Origin: Enoplolaimus lenunculus
Lineage: Eukaryota; Nematoda; Enoplea; Enoplida; Thoracostomopsidae
NCBI GenBank assembly: GCA_030248215.1
Contig: JASANG010000838.1
Span: 1 to 64,000 of the forward strand
Direction: 5' to 3'
Length of the DNA stretch: 64,000 nt
The position numbers and the translations under genes were made by a program. This document shows, piece after piece, positions 12,501-24,200 of this stretch. The notes under the pieces were generated by a model, which saw only the letters and a list, made by a program, of their open reading frames with translations, ran no database searches and had not been told where the DNA came from. Position 1 is the first letter of the stretch. Each line of letters starts with the position of its first letter.

Positions 12501-13468
12501 AACGGTCGCACGTTCCCCCACCCAAAGCATTTTTATTTCCGTCAGGTAAAAACAGAAAAAGTTAAATCGACAGGAAAAACTGAAACAGAAAAATTGAAAA
12601 TCACGCAATAAATGCTTGAATCCGCAAGCGCAATAACGTTGATGGATAGTTTTTCTTTTATAAAATTGTCATTTGGACGATGAAATTACTATTTTATTAA
12701 GTACCAATATTTTTAGCAGACGATGATAATCACACTGCACACACTCTATAGAGCTGTAATATTCCTAATAAGGTGCATATGCCAGCTAAGATGGAAACAA
12801 GCTTGTGAGGTTTATGTCGAGCAAAAAATCTGCAATCAGGATTTGTGGTTTTATTGATAGATAAAAAATGAAATTAATGAGAAGTTAGGTTCCGAACTTA
12901 ACGCTGCATATACCTGCCATAAATGTTGCATTATAGTGGAACAGAAAAATCTCAAATAGATATGGAAATCAGTTTAAGATAACAGAATTATCTTGTAGCA
13001 AAAATGCAACTGAAATTCTGGTTTGAGGTGGAAACCATTTGTATAGCATGGTTTTTGGTTCTATAGGACTGCTGGGACGCGAGGATCCACAACTCTTCTC
13101 ATCCTGCGTCCACCTTTGAGGAGCCACTGTAGCTTTAGTAAGGTGCCGTTGAATTTAGAACCTGTAAACAGGTACAAAGGAAACGGACCAATTTTGGTGC
13201 TAACCAATTCTTTCTTTGCAGCAGCGAAAACTTTTCGATCGTCCGGATCTGCGAGTAAAGCGGCGGCTTTTGATGTTTCAAGCATGGTTCGTTCCTCGAT
13301 CCCGCGGTCTGGGGAAGCATTGGTTGACACTGAAAACAGTGAAATATCGGTTGCCAATGAGTCATGGCTGTCACACTGGCGCACTTGGCCCCGGTCCCGT
13401 TGTTGTTGGTTTTCCAAGTCTTTTCCTGTACTCGAGTGACGCGAAAGACGTTTACTTTGACGTAACAT
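9580..13468 (-). CDS. Unrecognised three-exon gene, 299 aa
   Basis: Exons, in transcript order, are 13162-13468, 11208-11379 and 9580-10000. They total exactly 300 codons with phases 1, 2 and stop that agree at both joins. Acceptors are strong (TTTACTTTACAG before exon 2, ATCACTTCAG before exon 3). Donors are weaker: ACAG|GTTCTA and AAA|GTTAGT. The ATG has A at -3. The product has a Gln/Arg/Ser-rich N terminus, a helical Lys/Ala-rich middle, a basic stretch around FIRKSRTEMKLTQLPLG, and a low-complexity Asp/Asn/Ser C-terminal part with a CTCPLPDCETHF cysteine/histidine cluster. I do not recognise a family. Exon 1 could instead read on to a stop at 13061, giving a 135-aa frame. The phase agreement supports the three-exon form; expression is unknown. 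Confidence 0.5.
10330..10575. repeat. Degenerate copy of the hairpin element
   Basis: The words AATGTACCGTCGGGTG near 10375 and, reversed, ACGCATCGCGTGCCAGG near 10540 resemble the arms of the hairpin at 10578-11180. This suggests an older, decayed inverted copy beside it. No coding content. Confidence 0.45.
10578..11180. mobile_element. Long hairpin (foldback) element
   Basis: Near-perfect inverted repeat with arms of about 290 bases and a 7-base loop at 10864-10870. The inner stem is 14 exact pairs (850-863 against 871-884 of the 10 kb block). Further out both arms carry CCACTTAATC / GATTAAGTGG and GTTCAAC / GTTGAAC pairs and C-rich/G-rich blocks. It has no protein. It lies in intron 2 of the unrecognised gene. 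A stem-like word, CATCCACTCTTGATTGAAC, is repeated at 11185-11203, a few bases from the exon 2 donor. Confidence 0.8.
12180..12400. repeat. 36-bp tandem array inside a MITE remnant
   Basis: Four units of 36 bases (each with CAAAATTTTAAAATTTTG followed by AAAAATTTCATTTGTC) fill 12239-12380. The flank at 12180-12240 resembles 8750-8820 of the MITE at 8459-8952, so the array appears to have expanded within a copy of that element. The unit core is itself a palindrome. It lies in intron 1 of the unrecognised gene. Protein-like readings across it are artefacts of the repeat. Confidence 0.85.
12725..12930 (-). repeat. Dispersed repeat, partner of 24480-24665
   Basis: The reverse complement matches 24480-24665 along its length, including CAGCTAAGATGG/CCACCTAAGCTGG, GAATATTACAGCTCTATAG and TCTGCAATCAGG-type words. 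Non-coding; family unknown. Confidence 0.75.
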
Positions 13469-15854
13469 CTTATTCGTTTTAGCAATGACAAATTAAGCTA
13501 AAAACATTTACGTATATATACATATATTGATATATATTTATTATGCACATCAAAGAATGGCGCCTGGATGATAAACGACATATTGCCTCCACTTACAATA
13601 GATAAAATGATTATCAGCCATCGGGCTGATAAGTTTAATACCGGCTTTTAGGGTTGATATTTAAATATTGGCCCTAGGGCTGATACTCAATTTAGCTAAG
13701 TATAACATTGCAAGGTGCCACGTTTAACAAGTTTTTCATTTTTACAGCCTGCGGCAGGATTTACTTCCAACTTTCAAACTGTAAATATTCACTTATCATC
13801 GCGTTTTCTATTAACTCCAAATAGAAACTGAGTAAAAACGAAACTACACAATCTTTGTGTGTTCGATCCAAAATATCCGTTGTTTCTGTGTTGTATTTCT
13901 CAAAAGCTGCAAAACTCGAGGAACACATTCGGCGCAAAAATTACGTATACTCGAATTTCCATAAATGATTGCGAAAACATGCCAGCAAGGAATTCGTAAA
14001 AATATTCTGCGAATAGAATAATTTTAAGAATAAAGCATAAACAAGAATTTTGTTAATGTTGAACAAATAAAAGATTAAACATTTCGAAACAATTTTATCA
14101 ACAGAACAACTTTTTGAGTTGCTCAATTGCAGCTGCTGGTTCTCGCCGCAAAAACTTGCATGTATGAATGGCGTTTTTACGCACATCCGCAATCACAGAG
14201 TAGGTACAGGTAAAATATAAAAGATATTGTCGGATATTCAGCTATGTTTTATACAGTGCTGGCTGAAGCGCCACCAAATCGCCCAATTGGGGGTCCATGA
14301 CCTTTGGGAGCCCCACCTTAGCAAACTAAACCTTTTCTTTATAGAGCTGTGCGGGCCTGATACCAGTGAGGGAGCTACATGTGTAAGTGGGTAAAAATTC
14401 TTTATCTGTGCTACGCTTTATCCGCGGGAATTTTATTTCTTTACTCGTGGGTATACCCGCGCAAAATTCCTTCACTCACTACCGACCTTACCTGCCCTTA
14501 TTTTTTTCTGCGTTCGATACAATTGTGTAATTTTACAGTGTATAGATGTTGCCCGCTTTATTTACGTTACACAGAATTATTTATCAGTCAGTAACTTTCA
14601 AAACTGTAGTTAAGAGCGCATAAATCACGCATATTTTTACGGTTTCGTCGCATTTTGTCTTAAAACCTCTTTCAAAAAGTTACAAGGAACGCGAAGAATG
14701 TGAGCAAATGAAATAACATATGTTGTTGTTTCCATTCAAAAAGCAACAAATATTTTTAGATTTAACAGAAATTTCAGTAGTATAATATCTATTTTTAATT
14801 CATACGGCAAAAACTAAAAATTTGATTTTTTCTACATTATCTGGTTTCAAGTTTCTTTTCAAAATTTTAGGCGGGTAAAGAATCACAAACTTTTACCCGC
14901 GCTTTGAAATTCTTCACCCGCGGATGTACCCGTGCCAAAATCTTCTTGCCCGTAGCCGCGTTGCTTGCGGGTACCCTCGAGTAGCGTGCGGCTCTGGAGG
15001 GTACATTTTAATATTAAAGCGTTTCAAGTTACCACAATGTTTTTTGGGATTAAAAATCAAAGGGAAACTGTTAACATGCGCCTATAAGCAAGTAATTGTA
15101 ACACCGTAACTGTGAACTCATAAATTAACCTTTTACGAACTAAGCATTCTTTAAAAACCTTTAAAATACCTACAGTTTCGGTAATGGAATCAAATTTGAG
15201 CTAATAATTTCATAGATAAACCTAAAGTAGAAAAAAGTATTAATATAAAATATTTTATTTCCAAACGGAAACGATAAAAAAAACGTTAATTAAGATTAAT
15301 GCATTGCGAAAGCCATGACAGTAACACAGTCCACGCATGATTTTTCAAGTAGGCAAACCCTTAAAGGATTTTTCACTAAAGAAAAACGTGTTTGTTGCCT
15401 TGGTCCACGTTTTACTGTTTTAAACCGCGGGTTGGTTTGCCGCAGGACCACAATGGATTAAGCAGACGTAAGCATCAAAACTAATATTCACAATTACACT
15501 TTTATGTCGTACGTCTACGAATAAACTTTTATGCTAATGATACGATCAAAAAACTAAGTGTTCAGACAACTTAAATATAGAATCATAAGCTTAAGACTAA
15601 GGTTTAATATAAGCTGACTTTTCTGTACGTTTGCGACGAGCAATAGTATATACTAGACAGCCGATTTTGCGCAATGCACAAAAGTTAGCGAGCACGCAAA
15701 CATTTTCGTGCAGATTTTCTTTTCACAGAACAATCACGTTTATGTTTTAAGAATTCATTGTAAGCAAAGTAATGCTGGAAAGTTGCCCAAAATACGTATG
15801 TGGGGCGTTCCAGCTTTGATATATAGATTTTTATAAAATTCAGTAAACAAACGC
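13469..15854. other. Intergenic, repeat-rich, no gene found
   Basis: Between two minus-strand genes. Bases 14380-15010 carry many ACCCGCG and CGGGTA words (about 14457, 14896, 14918, 14969), probably a MITE or two decayed ones. A stretch at 14262-14330 is G/C-rich and repeat-like. Bases 15700-15830 match, in reverse, part of copies A to C near 6890-6990. No supported coding exon. Confidence 0.5.
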
Positions 15855-18800
15855 TTAATCAGATTTTGATTTAATTATTGTCGTACGACAACAAAGTCGA
15901 CAACAACAACGACAACACTTGACACAACAGAACATTGCCAAAGCAACAACAGCAGCGACAACAACGAAAACATCGATAAGAAAATACTGATACAAATGAA
16001 GATATTTTACGCTGGACTGAAAACTTTCAATCGTTTGGAATTCAGCTAAAAATTCGACCCATTTCACGGCGACGTCTTTGCTGTTGGTTGGTTTCATACG
16101 GAACATTTTCGATAGCCGTTTCGCGTTTTTCGTATAACTAAAATCGACTCATGGTAATTCAAATATAATCCACTGGGTCGTGTCATATTTTTCCTTTGCC
16201 ATATTTTTGGAACTTTTAGAACTTGAAAAATACTATTTTGCACTCATAAAAACATGGCGTATGTTGGCAGTTTTTTTAGACTTTGGGGTTTTAATGACAC
16301 CGCCAATAAACAGCAGGTTTTCAACCCAAATGGAAACGGGTATCGTTCAAAGATGATCACCGTATTTCGACATCCGGTCTGACCGTGTTCATAAAAAGAG
16401 AAAATATAGCAAGTTTGCAAATATGGTAAGAGAAAATATGGCAGTCCGAGAAAAAAATATGACAGGTGTAAAATATAACATGACATCTGCCAAAAGCCTA
16501 AGGATATGGATAAGCTAATAATAAGCCTAAGCAACATATGCATCAAAATATGCCTGATGTGAAACCTAAACCTAAACCTAAGCATCTTGTCTCTAACTTC
16601 GCGACTTTTCGAGTCAGTATGTCATGCAGTAGGCAGGCACTTGTAATTGACTTGAACCGCTAAGTATCGATCTATGGCTATCAGCTACAATTCAAGTCAG
16701 TATCCCAATACTCAGAATAGAAAATTTGGTCCAATGAAACAAGTTTCTTTACCGCTCCAACATCGAATCAAAATTTTGCATTAAAATTTAATTATTAAAA
16801 TTGCGTTCAGCGTATCGGTCGCTTTGCTCGCGAAGTATTCTTTATCAAATATAGCAATCTGCTAGAAGATTCTGCATCTGTCAATGTACAAAAAATGTGT
16901 CTTAGGTCTTTTCTGCGTGAAATCAAAAGCTATAATCGACTTGGACTCATACAAGCCAGACCGGGTCAATAGTGTTGAGAAGTTCCCGGGCCGGGTCAAT
17001 AGTGTTGAGATGGGGCCAGGCCCTAAAACCGTTCTGGCTTCAAACCTGGAGTAAACATATGATGAGGGTAAAAATTTAAAATCACCCCCAATGGTTTTGG
17101 AAAAATTTGATTTTTAAATAAATTGACAGTATGATCTCTTGTGCGTTTCATTCCCGCAAACAGGTTATCGGTGCTTTTCTATTCTTAACCGACATTGCTT
17201 TGTACTAAAATTTATTTTCTCACGCGTTGTTATGTGCGTAGTGACTGTACAATTAACACACTATATATTTAAGGCATTTATGTGCCCTTCCCAAACGAAA
17301 ATCCTGGCTACACCCATGCCTTCGTATGGATGGCACTAACCTTGGATTGCTGACCAATTCGTTCAAATTATCGGCAAGCGTTTGTTGATCAGTTGTTTTG
17401 ATATCATCTTTGAGTCCGTACCCGGCTCGAACAACTCTCATCGCGTTTCCGTACTGATCTCCAAACATTGGCATCACAAGCAAAGGAACTCCGGCATGAG
17501 CTGATTCCAGTACACTGTTGAATCCGCCATGAGTAATGAATGCACGACAGTTTTTGTGAGCTGAAATACATTTCGACAAATATCAGAGATGGCATCGGGT
17601 ACCAATTTTAAATCTGACCCCCAGCCCGCCCAACTGAAAATTCAAGATGGTCACCCAATGAGTATTTCCGCCATCTGGCTGCCAGTTATACTAAGCATAC
17701 TCGAAATCATGTATGTTGTGATACAGATACCACAATTATCTGTAATCATTAAACAAGCATTCACTGAAAATAGTTTTTTTGCTTGTAACTCATTGAAAAC
17801 CCTTGTGTAACCCTCCTGAAATGATTTAAGCCCCCCGTAGCAGGGTGAGTTGGCTACGGGTCTGCTGTAGCTACAAATATATGGTTGTATTACGTTGCAC
17901 CTACATTTAGAAGGCAGCCGCGGGGTTGAGTCTAAAAAGTTGAGGGCACCGTGACACCCTAGCAAGCATATAAAGGCGAGCCGCCTTGTGGACGTCCAGA
18001 TATGGCTTACAATGAGTGAAAAAGTTTTCTAGTCAATTCAATGTTTTGCATGGACTTTCTTGATCCCAGCTACAAAACTTGTTTACGTCTGTTAAATTGA
18101 AATTTGATTAAAACTTTTACATTTTCTACTTGTTTACAGATGAGCAGTGCAAATTGAACGAGCAGAAATATTAAGATTTATAAATTTCTATCAGGTTCAG
18201 CTTGTCAACCAGACCTTCATAAAATCAATGACAACGTTAAAATAATGTTTACTGAGCAAATCGGTTTGAGGCATCCATTTGGTCAGGACAACGTTTGTCC
18301 CAGCGGCTTCGGGTAATTCGCCTTCGAATCTCCATATGACTTTTTGTTTCAATTTTCGAAACGAATTGAACAATTTCATCTGTAATATGTCACATTTTTT
18401 TAAAAATATATCTTGATTTTAAAACATATGAGCCCACGTTTCACAGTACGGTTCTCTAACCGTAACGCCAAATTATTTAGTAGTTCCATAAACCATTGAC
18501 CCCGCTGAACAAATGCAATTTCGCGTTCATGGAATTCCACTGACCGAATACTACCGGATTCAAGGCGAAGCATCCATGTCTACTGTTTCGATTCACTACT
18601 ATGATGTCATAAAAATAGTGCAAGACTTTAAAAACGCTTTAGCTGAAAAACTTTTGCACTGTACTGATCCGAATAAGAAGAGGGTAATCAGAGGGGGTTA
18701 TCATTATGTGCCCCAAACAATAGGAGTCCGTATTCCTAATAAGAGTCCGTAGGCGGATAGGATCCCTAAACCCTACTTACAGTCTATAAATGTCAATTGT

Positions 18801-20920
18801 CCGTAATTGTAGTGCATAAATACCTCTAGGACCAAATAAAGTTGAGTTCGCAGCTTTAAAGCATACTGAAGATTTGAAAGTAAATTCCTAAAGCATAACC
18901 TTGCATTACCGCTTAAGCTTTTGTTACAAAACAAATAAACGTTTAATTCAACGGATATTTACAATACCGGATATATAGCAGTAACGAAGAGCGACGGAAG
19001 GTGGGCTAAAAGAAAATAACAGTCCGTAACCGAATAACAGGGGGCGCCGTCTAAAGAGGGCAAATAAATATCAGCTCCCCTCTTATATGTAAAATTGTTC
19101 AATTGATAGTTTACCGTTATTTCTCGTGGCATATTCTTTGTATCGACTACTGATCCCATTGAGAATAATATGAATCCATGTTTGTTGGCTTGATTGTCTT
19201 CAACAACTGCTGTCCATTCCTTAAATCAACAGCCATATTCTCAACTGTTTTGTAACATCAGTCGCCAGTTAAACACTGATTGGTTTCAGACAATCGTTTT
19301 TGTGTTGATTTTCACATTTTAGTACAATATTTCATTTTTCGGCTACTTTTGATGAAACCAGCAAGATTCAAATTTACTTAACGCCAATCATGACGTGTGT
19401 GAAATGTATCAGTTTTACCAAAAGCAAAATGTTGCTCAAACAAAAATTCTCGAAGGGTTCTATCTCACGAAGACACTACCAGCCCTAATGGACAGCGCTG
19501 AGGGGGACGTGTAAGCTTACTTCAGGAAGCTTGGAAGGCCCAAGCGTGTCCATAACAAATCCGCCAATTTCAATCGTATTCGGCATCGTTGGTCTCGGAA
19601 AATCAATCAAATTGTCAGAATTTGTGAAATACAACTGAAACTCATGAAACAGCGTTCGCAATCCTGGATAATCTGGTCCATATCTTTCTGTGAATCGCTT
19701 ACTGTAAACTGGCAAACCAATCAAAGAAACGTACGCGTTCGATACAGACCACATTAATGTATTTAGTAGCCTGGTGCCGAAATCCATTCGATCAATGACG
19801 TTATTCATTGCTGATGGGACGGCGGCGGTAGGAAATGGTGCCCCAGAGTACCAAATATGATGATCGAGCATGAATCCGGCAGCAAATTGAATCGAAGCTT
19901 TAACGTTGAGCAAATGCGGTAACCCGACTGAACACAAATCAAATTGATGAACAACGATGACGTCAAAGCTGCTCGCGCTCAGTCGACGCATGACGTCATC
20001 GTTGTCGAGCAGTCGATCACACGACTGTGGCAGTGATGTCATCATCGAGATCACTTGGCTAATACCCGTGAGTCCGGGTTTTAGTTCCCATGACGACTGA
20101 AATCACAACGTGTAATTATAAATATATGTCGTGTTCTGAACAACAATTCGTTCCGGTTTGCAGCTGCGACGTCTCAAATGCGAATTATTTTATTCAGGAC
20201 AGCCAGAAAACTAAAGTACGCTTCTAATCACAGCTACGTCAACTGCTGTACCTACTTTCACAATTTAGCAGCCTGGAAAATTCTTGTTCCGAATTTCGGC
20301 TGGAAATGAAAAAACGCTCAAATACTAATGACATCAATTTGTGAGTTGAGTAGGTATATATTCAACCCTATATATACATTTATATACTATATATATTATG
20401 TCGAGGGTCGAATAATTTTAATATAAAATCCGACCCACAGCAATGTATCCTTTGCCTCTGTGTCGTTTGTTTATCACCGCCCTTGGATTTTACGCACAAC
20501 CGAGGCGGAATCAAGCCTAAACTTGTTCTCTTTATTGACTAAAGGCCCCAGCAGCGATCCGCATTCGTAAAGGCGTTGTGGACGCTGCTCTAACAGCAGT
20601 GACTGACTGACCTTAGCCATTATTTGATCAAATTGAGCACCAATGTCAGGCGTAAACGCCGAATATTTCAATTCGTGGCTGATTTTTTTCAATTTTGGAA
20701 CTTTGGCTGAAGGCGAAATTTGTCCACTCAACATTGTGACGTTGTGACCAGCAGATGCTAACAGTTCACCAAATCGATACATGAGCAAATTATGACTCGA
20801 AGATAACCCGAGAACGGTGATCAAGATGTTGTATCCCCAACCGGTTGATGGGCAACTGATGAGTCCAATGAGCAGCAAAATGAGCAGTCGAGTTAAACTG
20901 AACAATTTACACAATTGCAT
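15855..20920 (-). CDS. UDP-glycosyltransferase, complete, six exons
   Basis: Transfers a sugar from a UDP-sugar to small lipophilic acceptors, normally in the ER lumen with a C-terminal membrane anchor. Exons are 20612-20920, 19521-20096, 19115-19219, 18253-18379, 17341-17560 and 15855-16137: 539 aa, a normal length, with all phases agreeing (0, 0, 0, 1, 2). Residues 1-29 look like a signal peptide. His43 in SSSHN matches the catalytic base. The UGT signature at about 376-408 starts CRAFITHGGFNSVLES and ends in the sugar-contacting GDQ. A hydrophobic helix near 505-525 is followed by a Cys/Lys tail. The position of the second catalytic residue (Asp in vertebrate FADAIFPC) reads VVHQFDLC, with Asp three places later, as I recall for nematode UGTs. 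Exon 1 must end at AAG|GTCAGT; reading on gives a phase clash. The intron 5 region holds repeats. Subfamily not assigned. Confidence 0.95.
16138..17340. repeat. UGT intron 5 with repeats
   Basis: This 1.2 kb intron contains hexamer runs of the CCTAAACCTAAGC type at 16490-16590 and a short direct duplication of GGGTCAATAGTGTTGAGA at about 16965 and 16992. No other gene is seen in it. Confidence 0.6.
18700..18880. repeat. Dispersed repeat, partner of 42650-42790
   Basis: Lies in UGT intron 3. Shares AATTGTAGTGCATAAATA, CCAAATAAAGTTGAGTTCG and TTTAAAGCATACT with 42690-42775 in the same orientation. Non-coding; family unknown. Confidence 0.75.
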
Positions 20921-21057
20921 TTTTGTGAGTCGAACTAAATTTTAACTTTTAACGCAGTTGTTGACGTTGTTATTGTTTGAATTTTAACACAAAATTCAAG
21001 TAATCCTGTATTAAAAGTTCTGAAACTAAAAACACCTTTACTCAATGGTCTTGTAGT

Positions 21058-21251
21058 CAGGGCCGAAGCAGCCACCCCCATAGCCCCGATTTGAGCTCCC
21101 CCCACCAATAAAGGGCCCCCGCCGTGACCGGTCGAAACAAAAACCGATTAAGTTTTAAAAGGTGTCTGGCATCTCGATCGCTTCGCTTGCGAGTTTGGTG
21201 CCCCACCCTGGAATTTGGAGGGAACCCTCACCCGTGCCTGCTCCGGCACTG
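21058..21251. mobile_element. hAT-type MITE with near-perfect target duplication
   Basis: The ends are CAGGGCCGAAGCAGCCAC and its near complement GTGCCTGCTCCGGCACTG. The 8 bases before (CTTGTAGT) and after (CGTGTAGT) match at 7 of 8, as expected for a hAT target duplication. The 194-bp interior is non-coding and resembles 2888-3050 in copy B, showing that the large repeat family contains this element or a relative. Confidence 0.8.
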
Positions 21252-21897
21252 CGTGTAGTATATATACTTGTCCCCATATTTACGCTTAATAGAATTCGGT
21301 TTAGGCCATGCACTTAGGGGTGGGTTTTTGGAAATTCTTACTTGTGTCTAAAGCTTAAACTGTTTGCCTCTCCGGTATGATTTTCGCCAGAGGATCCGGT
21401 AATTTCAGCAATGAAATTTTTCGTATTTTATTAAACATTGTAAATTCCGGTTAGTTTATTCGTAAAGTTTGGAAGAAAATTTTGCAAACTTTAATTGTGA
21501 AAGTTTTTCAACAAAGAAGCTGAAAACCAAATTGTTGGGAAAAAAGTTACAGATATTAATTGCTAAAATAAGCCCCATTCCACGCCAATTTTATTGCTAA
21601 ATTTTTGCTTCACCTAATGCTCCGACACAGTTTGTTAAACTCTCTGGCTTCATTTTCTTCACCTCCGGTTGTACTGTGAATATCGGGTATTTTGTTCAGT
21701 CAGACGCTCATAATTTCAGTTCAATTTGAAGAATAACACTCACTGAGTCATCTCTATCTGGATACTGTAAAAAACATTTTATTACAATATCAGGGCTCAA
21801 AAGTTTTTGTTTTTCACGTTGTAGGCTTGAACACTGTGGTCAGTGTATAGATCAGGCTCGTAACAGTAGTATAAGTCTAAGCCTAAGCCTAAATGTG

Positions 21898-22144
21898 CAC
21901 TGCAAAAAATTGTGAGTCTAAATTGACTCTCTCCGAAATAGGATTTTCCTCACTACACAAACTGAGTCAAAATACGACTCCGCCAGATTCAAAAAACTGA
22001 GTTAAACTTCGACTCCGCCAGCGTCAAATTCGACTCACTGAGTCACACGTTTGACTCTGGCGGAGTCGAATTTGACTCAGTTTGTGTAGTCCCATAGCGC
22101 CTATTTCGCAGAGAGTCAATTTGACTCACCATTTTTTTGCAGTG
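21898..22144. mobile_element. Palindromic CACTGCAAAAA MITE rich in GAGTC
   Basis: A 247-bp element with terminal inverted repeats CACTGCAAAAAA and TTTTTTTGCAGTG. The interior is built of alternating GACTC and GAGTC words, including several TGAGTCA/TGACTCA heptamers (about 21964, 22037, 22074, 22121). No target duplication is clear. No protein. Confidence 0.8.
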
Positions 22145-22469
22145 CGTAAGGATACGCCTATCGATGATTTTTAGCCGAAATAACATAAACGTTGACAAAA
22201 TATCAAACGCAAATACGAAACGGACGTTTAAAGTACAAAATATATACAACTTTAAACTGCAAACCAGATCTTTTCAGCTGCAAAGTTTGCTTATCACAAA
22301 TGTGAAACGATTATAGTTTGTGTATCTTTTGATACAGTTTCGTCTCGTCTGTTTGCATATGCGCAGTTGATACTGTGCAAATTCAGCAATATGCTTGCAT
22401 CTTTCGTACAGTTTCTGCCATTGTCACAAGATGGCTTATAATCATAGCAATTGCCATCGGTATATATAC

Positions 22470-22870
22470 AGAATCAAGGTGTAATCTCCGTTTCCGTTAA
22501 AAATCGTTGTCCGTTTTCGATATTTTTACTATCCGTTTACACCCTGTCCACAATTTCATGAGTAGAAATTATAAACTTAATAATTTAGACAAATTTAGCA
22601 ACGAGAATAAAAATCCGAAAAAAGCACCGACTGTTCCTTTTTTATACCACATATATATTTTGTAAATTCTTCAGATTTTCCGACAAGTATAAAAATCTCC
22701 AAAATGTTATATTTTTCGGCAAATACAATAGAAACGTGCATATATTCGCCGGCCTTTCAAAAACTTTGAAGAAAAATAGGCGGATGCATCGAAACTTTTA
22801 AGATTTTAAATGAATTTAATTATTTTCATTTCATTTCGTACAATTTCAGCTACTCTGTAACTAAAAATTG
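22470..22870. repeat. MITE remnant of the CAGGGTGTAAAC family
   Basis: Bases 22475-22546 have CAAGGTGTAA at the left and TTTACACCCTG at the right. Bases 22690-22830 match the reverse complement of the 8459-8952 element. The copy seems rearranged. Confidence 0.5.
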
Positions 22871-22994
22871 GTTGATATTTACGTGATTTATAACTCGGAG
22901 TGGCTGTTATCTTTAAAAAACATCAGTTTCGTTGTAATTAAAGTTAGTTTTAGCAAGAGTGAATGATAGGGCCAATGCTACTTTTGCGGGCTTA

Positions 22995-23050
22995 ACAGTA
23001 GATTAAGCGTATTCCTAAGCCAAAGCTTAAGCAAATAAGATGTAATCTAG
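22995..23050. repeat. Telomere-like hexamer repeat copy
   Basis: Bases 22999-23050 carry the GATTAAGCGTATTCCTAAGC word followed by AATCTAGA, matching the inner ends of the big inverted repeat near 5470-5520. This is a stand-alone copy of that end. Confidence 0.6.
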
Positions 23051-23129
23051 AATCTAAATCTGCTCTTTAAAGACCACCATCAAGGAAGGGTAAGGCAAAG
23101 TAGGGTCCGTGTGGATGCTACGTCATGAT

Positions 23130-23487
23130 CAATGGCGGATCCATGAGGGGCCACCCCGTCCGTGGGCCCCCCAACAGCGTTACGACAAAAATTATATAGA
23201 GTGTCAATTACTGTTCTACACTGTTCATTTCTCTGTTTTATACAGAATAGTATAAGCAGCTGCCTTTAAATTTGTGCCTGTTTGAAACCAATTCCAAACT
23301 TATGTTTCCACCCTGCTAAGATCTAAATTGCGTTGATGCGTTAGTTTTATTTGTGATTCATCGCAATTGCACGAACTTAAAGAAGCCAATTTTATGGCAA
23401 TAGTTCGTCGTTTCTGTGGGTCAAAAATTATGTTTATTACCAGTGAAATTTTGGCCCCCTCATTTTGAGATCCTGGATCCGCCACTG
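23130..23487. mobile_element. hAT MITE with exact 8-bp target duplication
   Basis: The element runs from CAATGGCGGATCCATGAGG to its complement GGATCCTGGATCCGCCACTG type end. GTCATGAT stands both at 23122-23129 and at 23488-23495, an exact 8-base target duplication, diagnostic of hAT-type insertion. It is 358 bp long. The CAGTGGCGGATCC end is a common hAT end. No transposase inside, so it was moved in trans. Confidence 0.9.
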
Positions 23488-23959
23488 GTCATGATAATAC
23501 GTTTTGTGTGCTTAGTGTTACATTTTTCCTTTATTGTATACTCTTGGTTTTATCACCTGAATAACAATTAAATGCATCAAGAATAGTTTTCCAGTCGGTG
23601 CATTGAATGAGGAAAATACGCCGCCGTCAAGTGAAACAAACAAAAACAATCGGCGCAGTCGTTTTAATTTGTTTATTTGCTAGAAAAGGCATAAACGATG
23701 AAAAAATAAATTTCAATTTCGCAGTACATTTGCACGCAGCGGCCTGGGCAGTGTCTGCATTTAAAAAAGATAAATAAAACAAGAAATAGTCGCATAACAA
23801 CACCGGCCCCAAACAGCTGTTTTGCAACAAAATTGTCAACTTTTTAATTTTTTTCTCTATAAATCCAGTTGCATAAAAATTTATTTACGTCTTCACCAAA
23901 GACGGCATGTTCATCTTCCATCCATTGTTTTCCAACAGGAATAAACGTACTGAGTAGTG

Positions 23960-24200
23960 AGTACACACAGAATGAATTGTCTTAAAATTTCAACACTCCT
24001 ACTTTTTTTACATTTTAAAGACATGAATGTCTTGTATTTCAGACATTAATAGCCTTATAAGGCTCAAAAAGTTGTGTCTAAAATGGTTAAAACGGTCTCT
24101 TATATTCAAGAAATTGCTATTAGCAATTTATAAGACACAAATTTCTTTCTATTAAAAGTTGTCTTATATTGAACAATTAATTATCCGATTTTCTATGCTC
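23960..24200. mobile_element. ACACAGAATAAA-type MITE, copy 1
   Basis: Matches 51271-51949 in the same orientation: ACACAGAATGAA, AAAATTTCAAC-type, ATTAATAG, TTATATTCAAGAAATTG and AAAAGTTGTCTTATATT words occur in the same order. A third copy is at 39620-39890. No protein. Confidence 0.7.

Noticed and set aside
17651-17965. 104-codon minus frame in UGT intron 4
   Set aside because: Repeat-like DNA between two exons that already join in phase; no domain.
20474-20611. Extension of UGT exon 1 to the stop at 20474
   Set aside because: Donors at its end put exon 2 out of frame with early stops; AAG|GTCAGT at 20611 gives matching phase and normal length.
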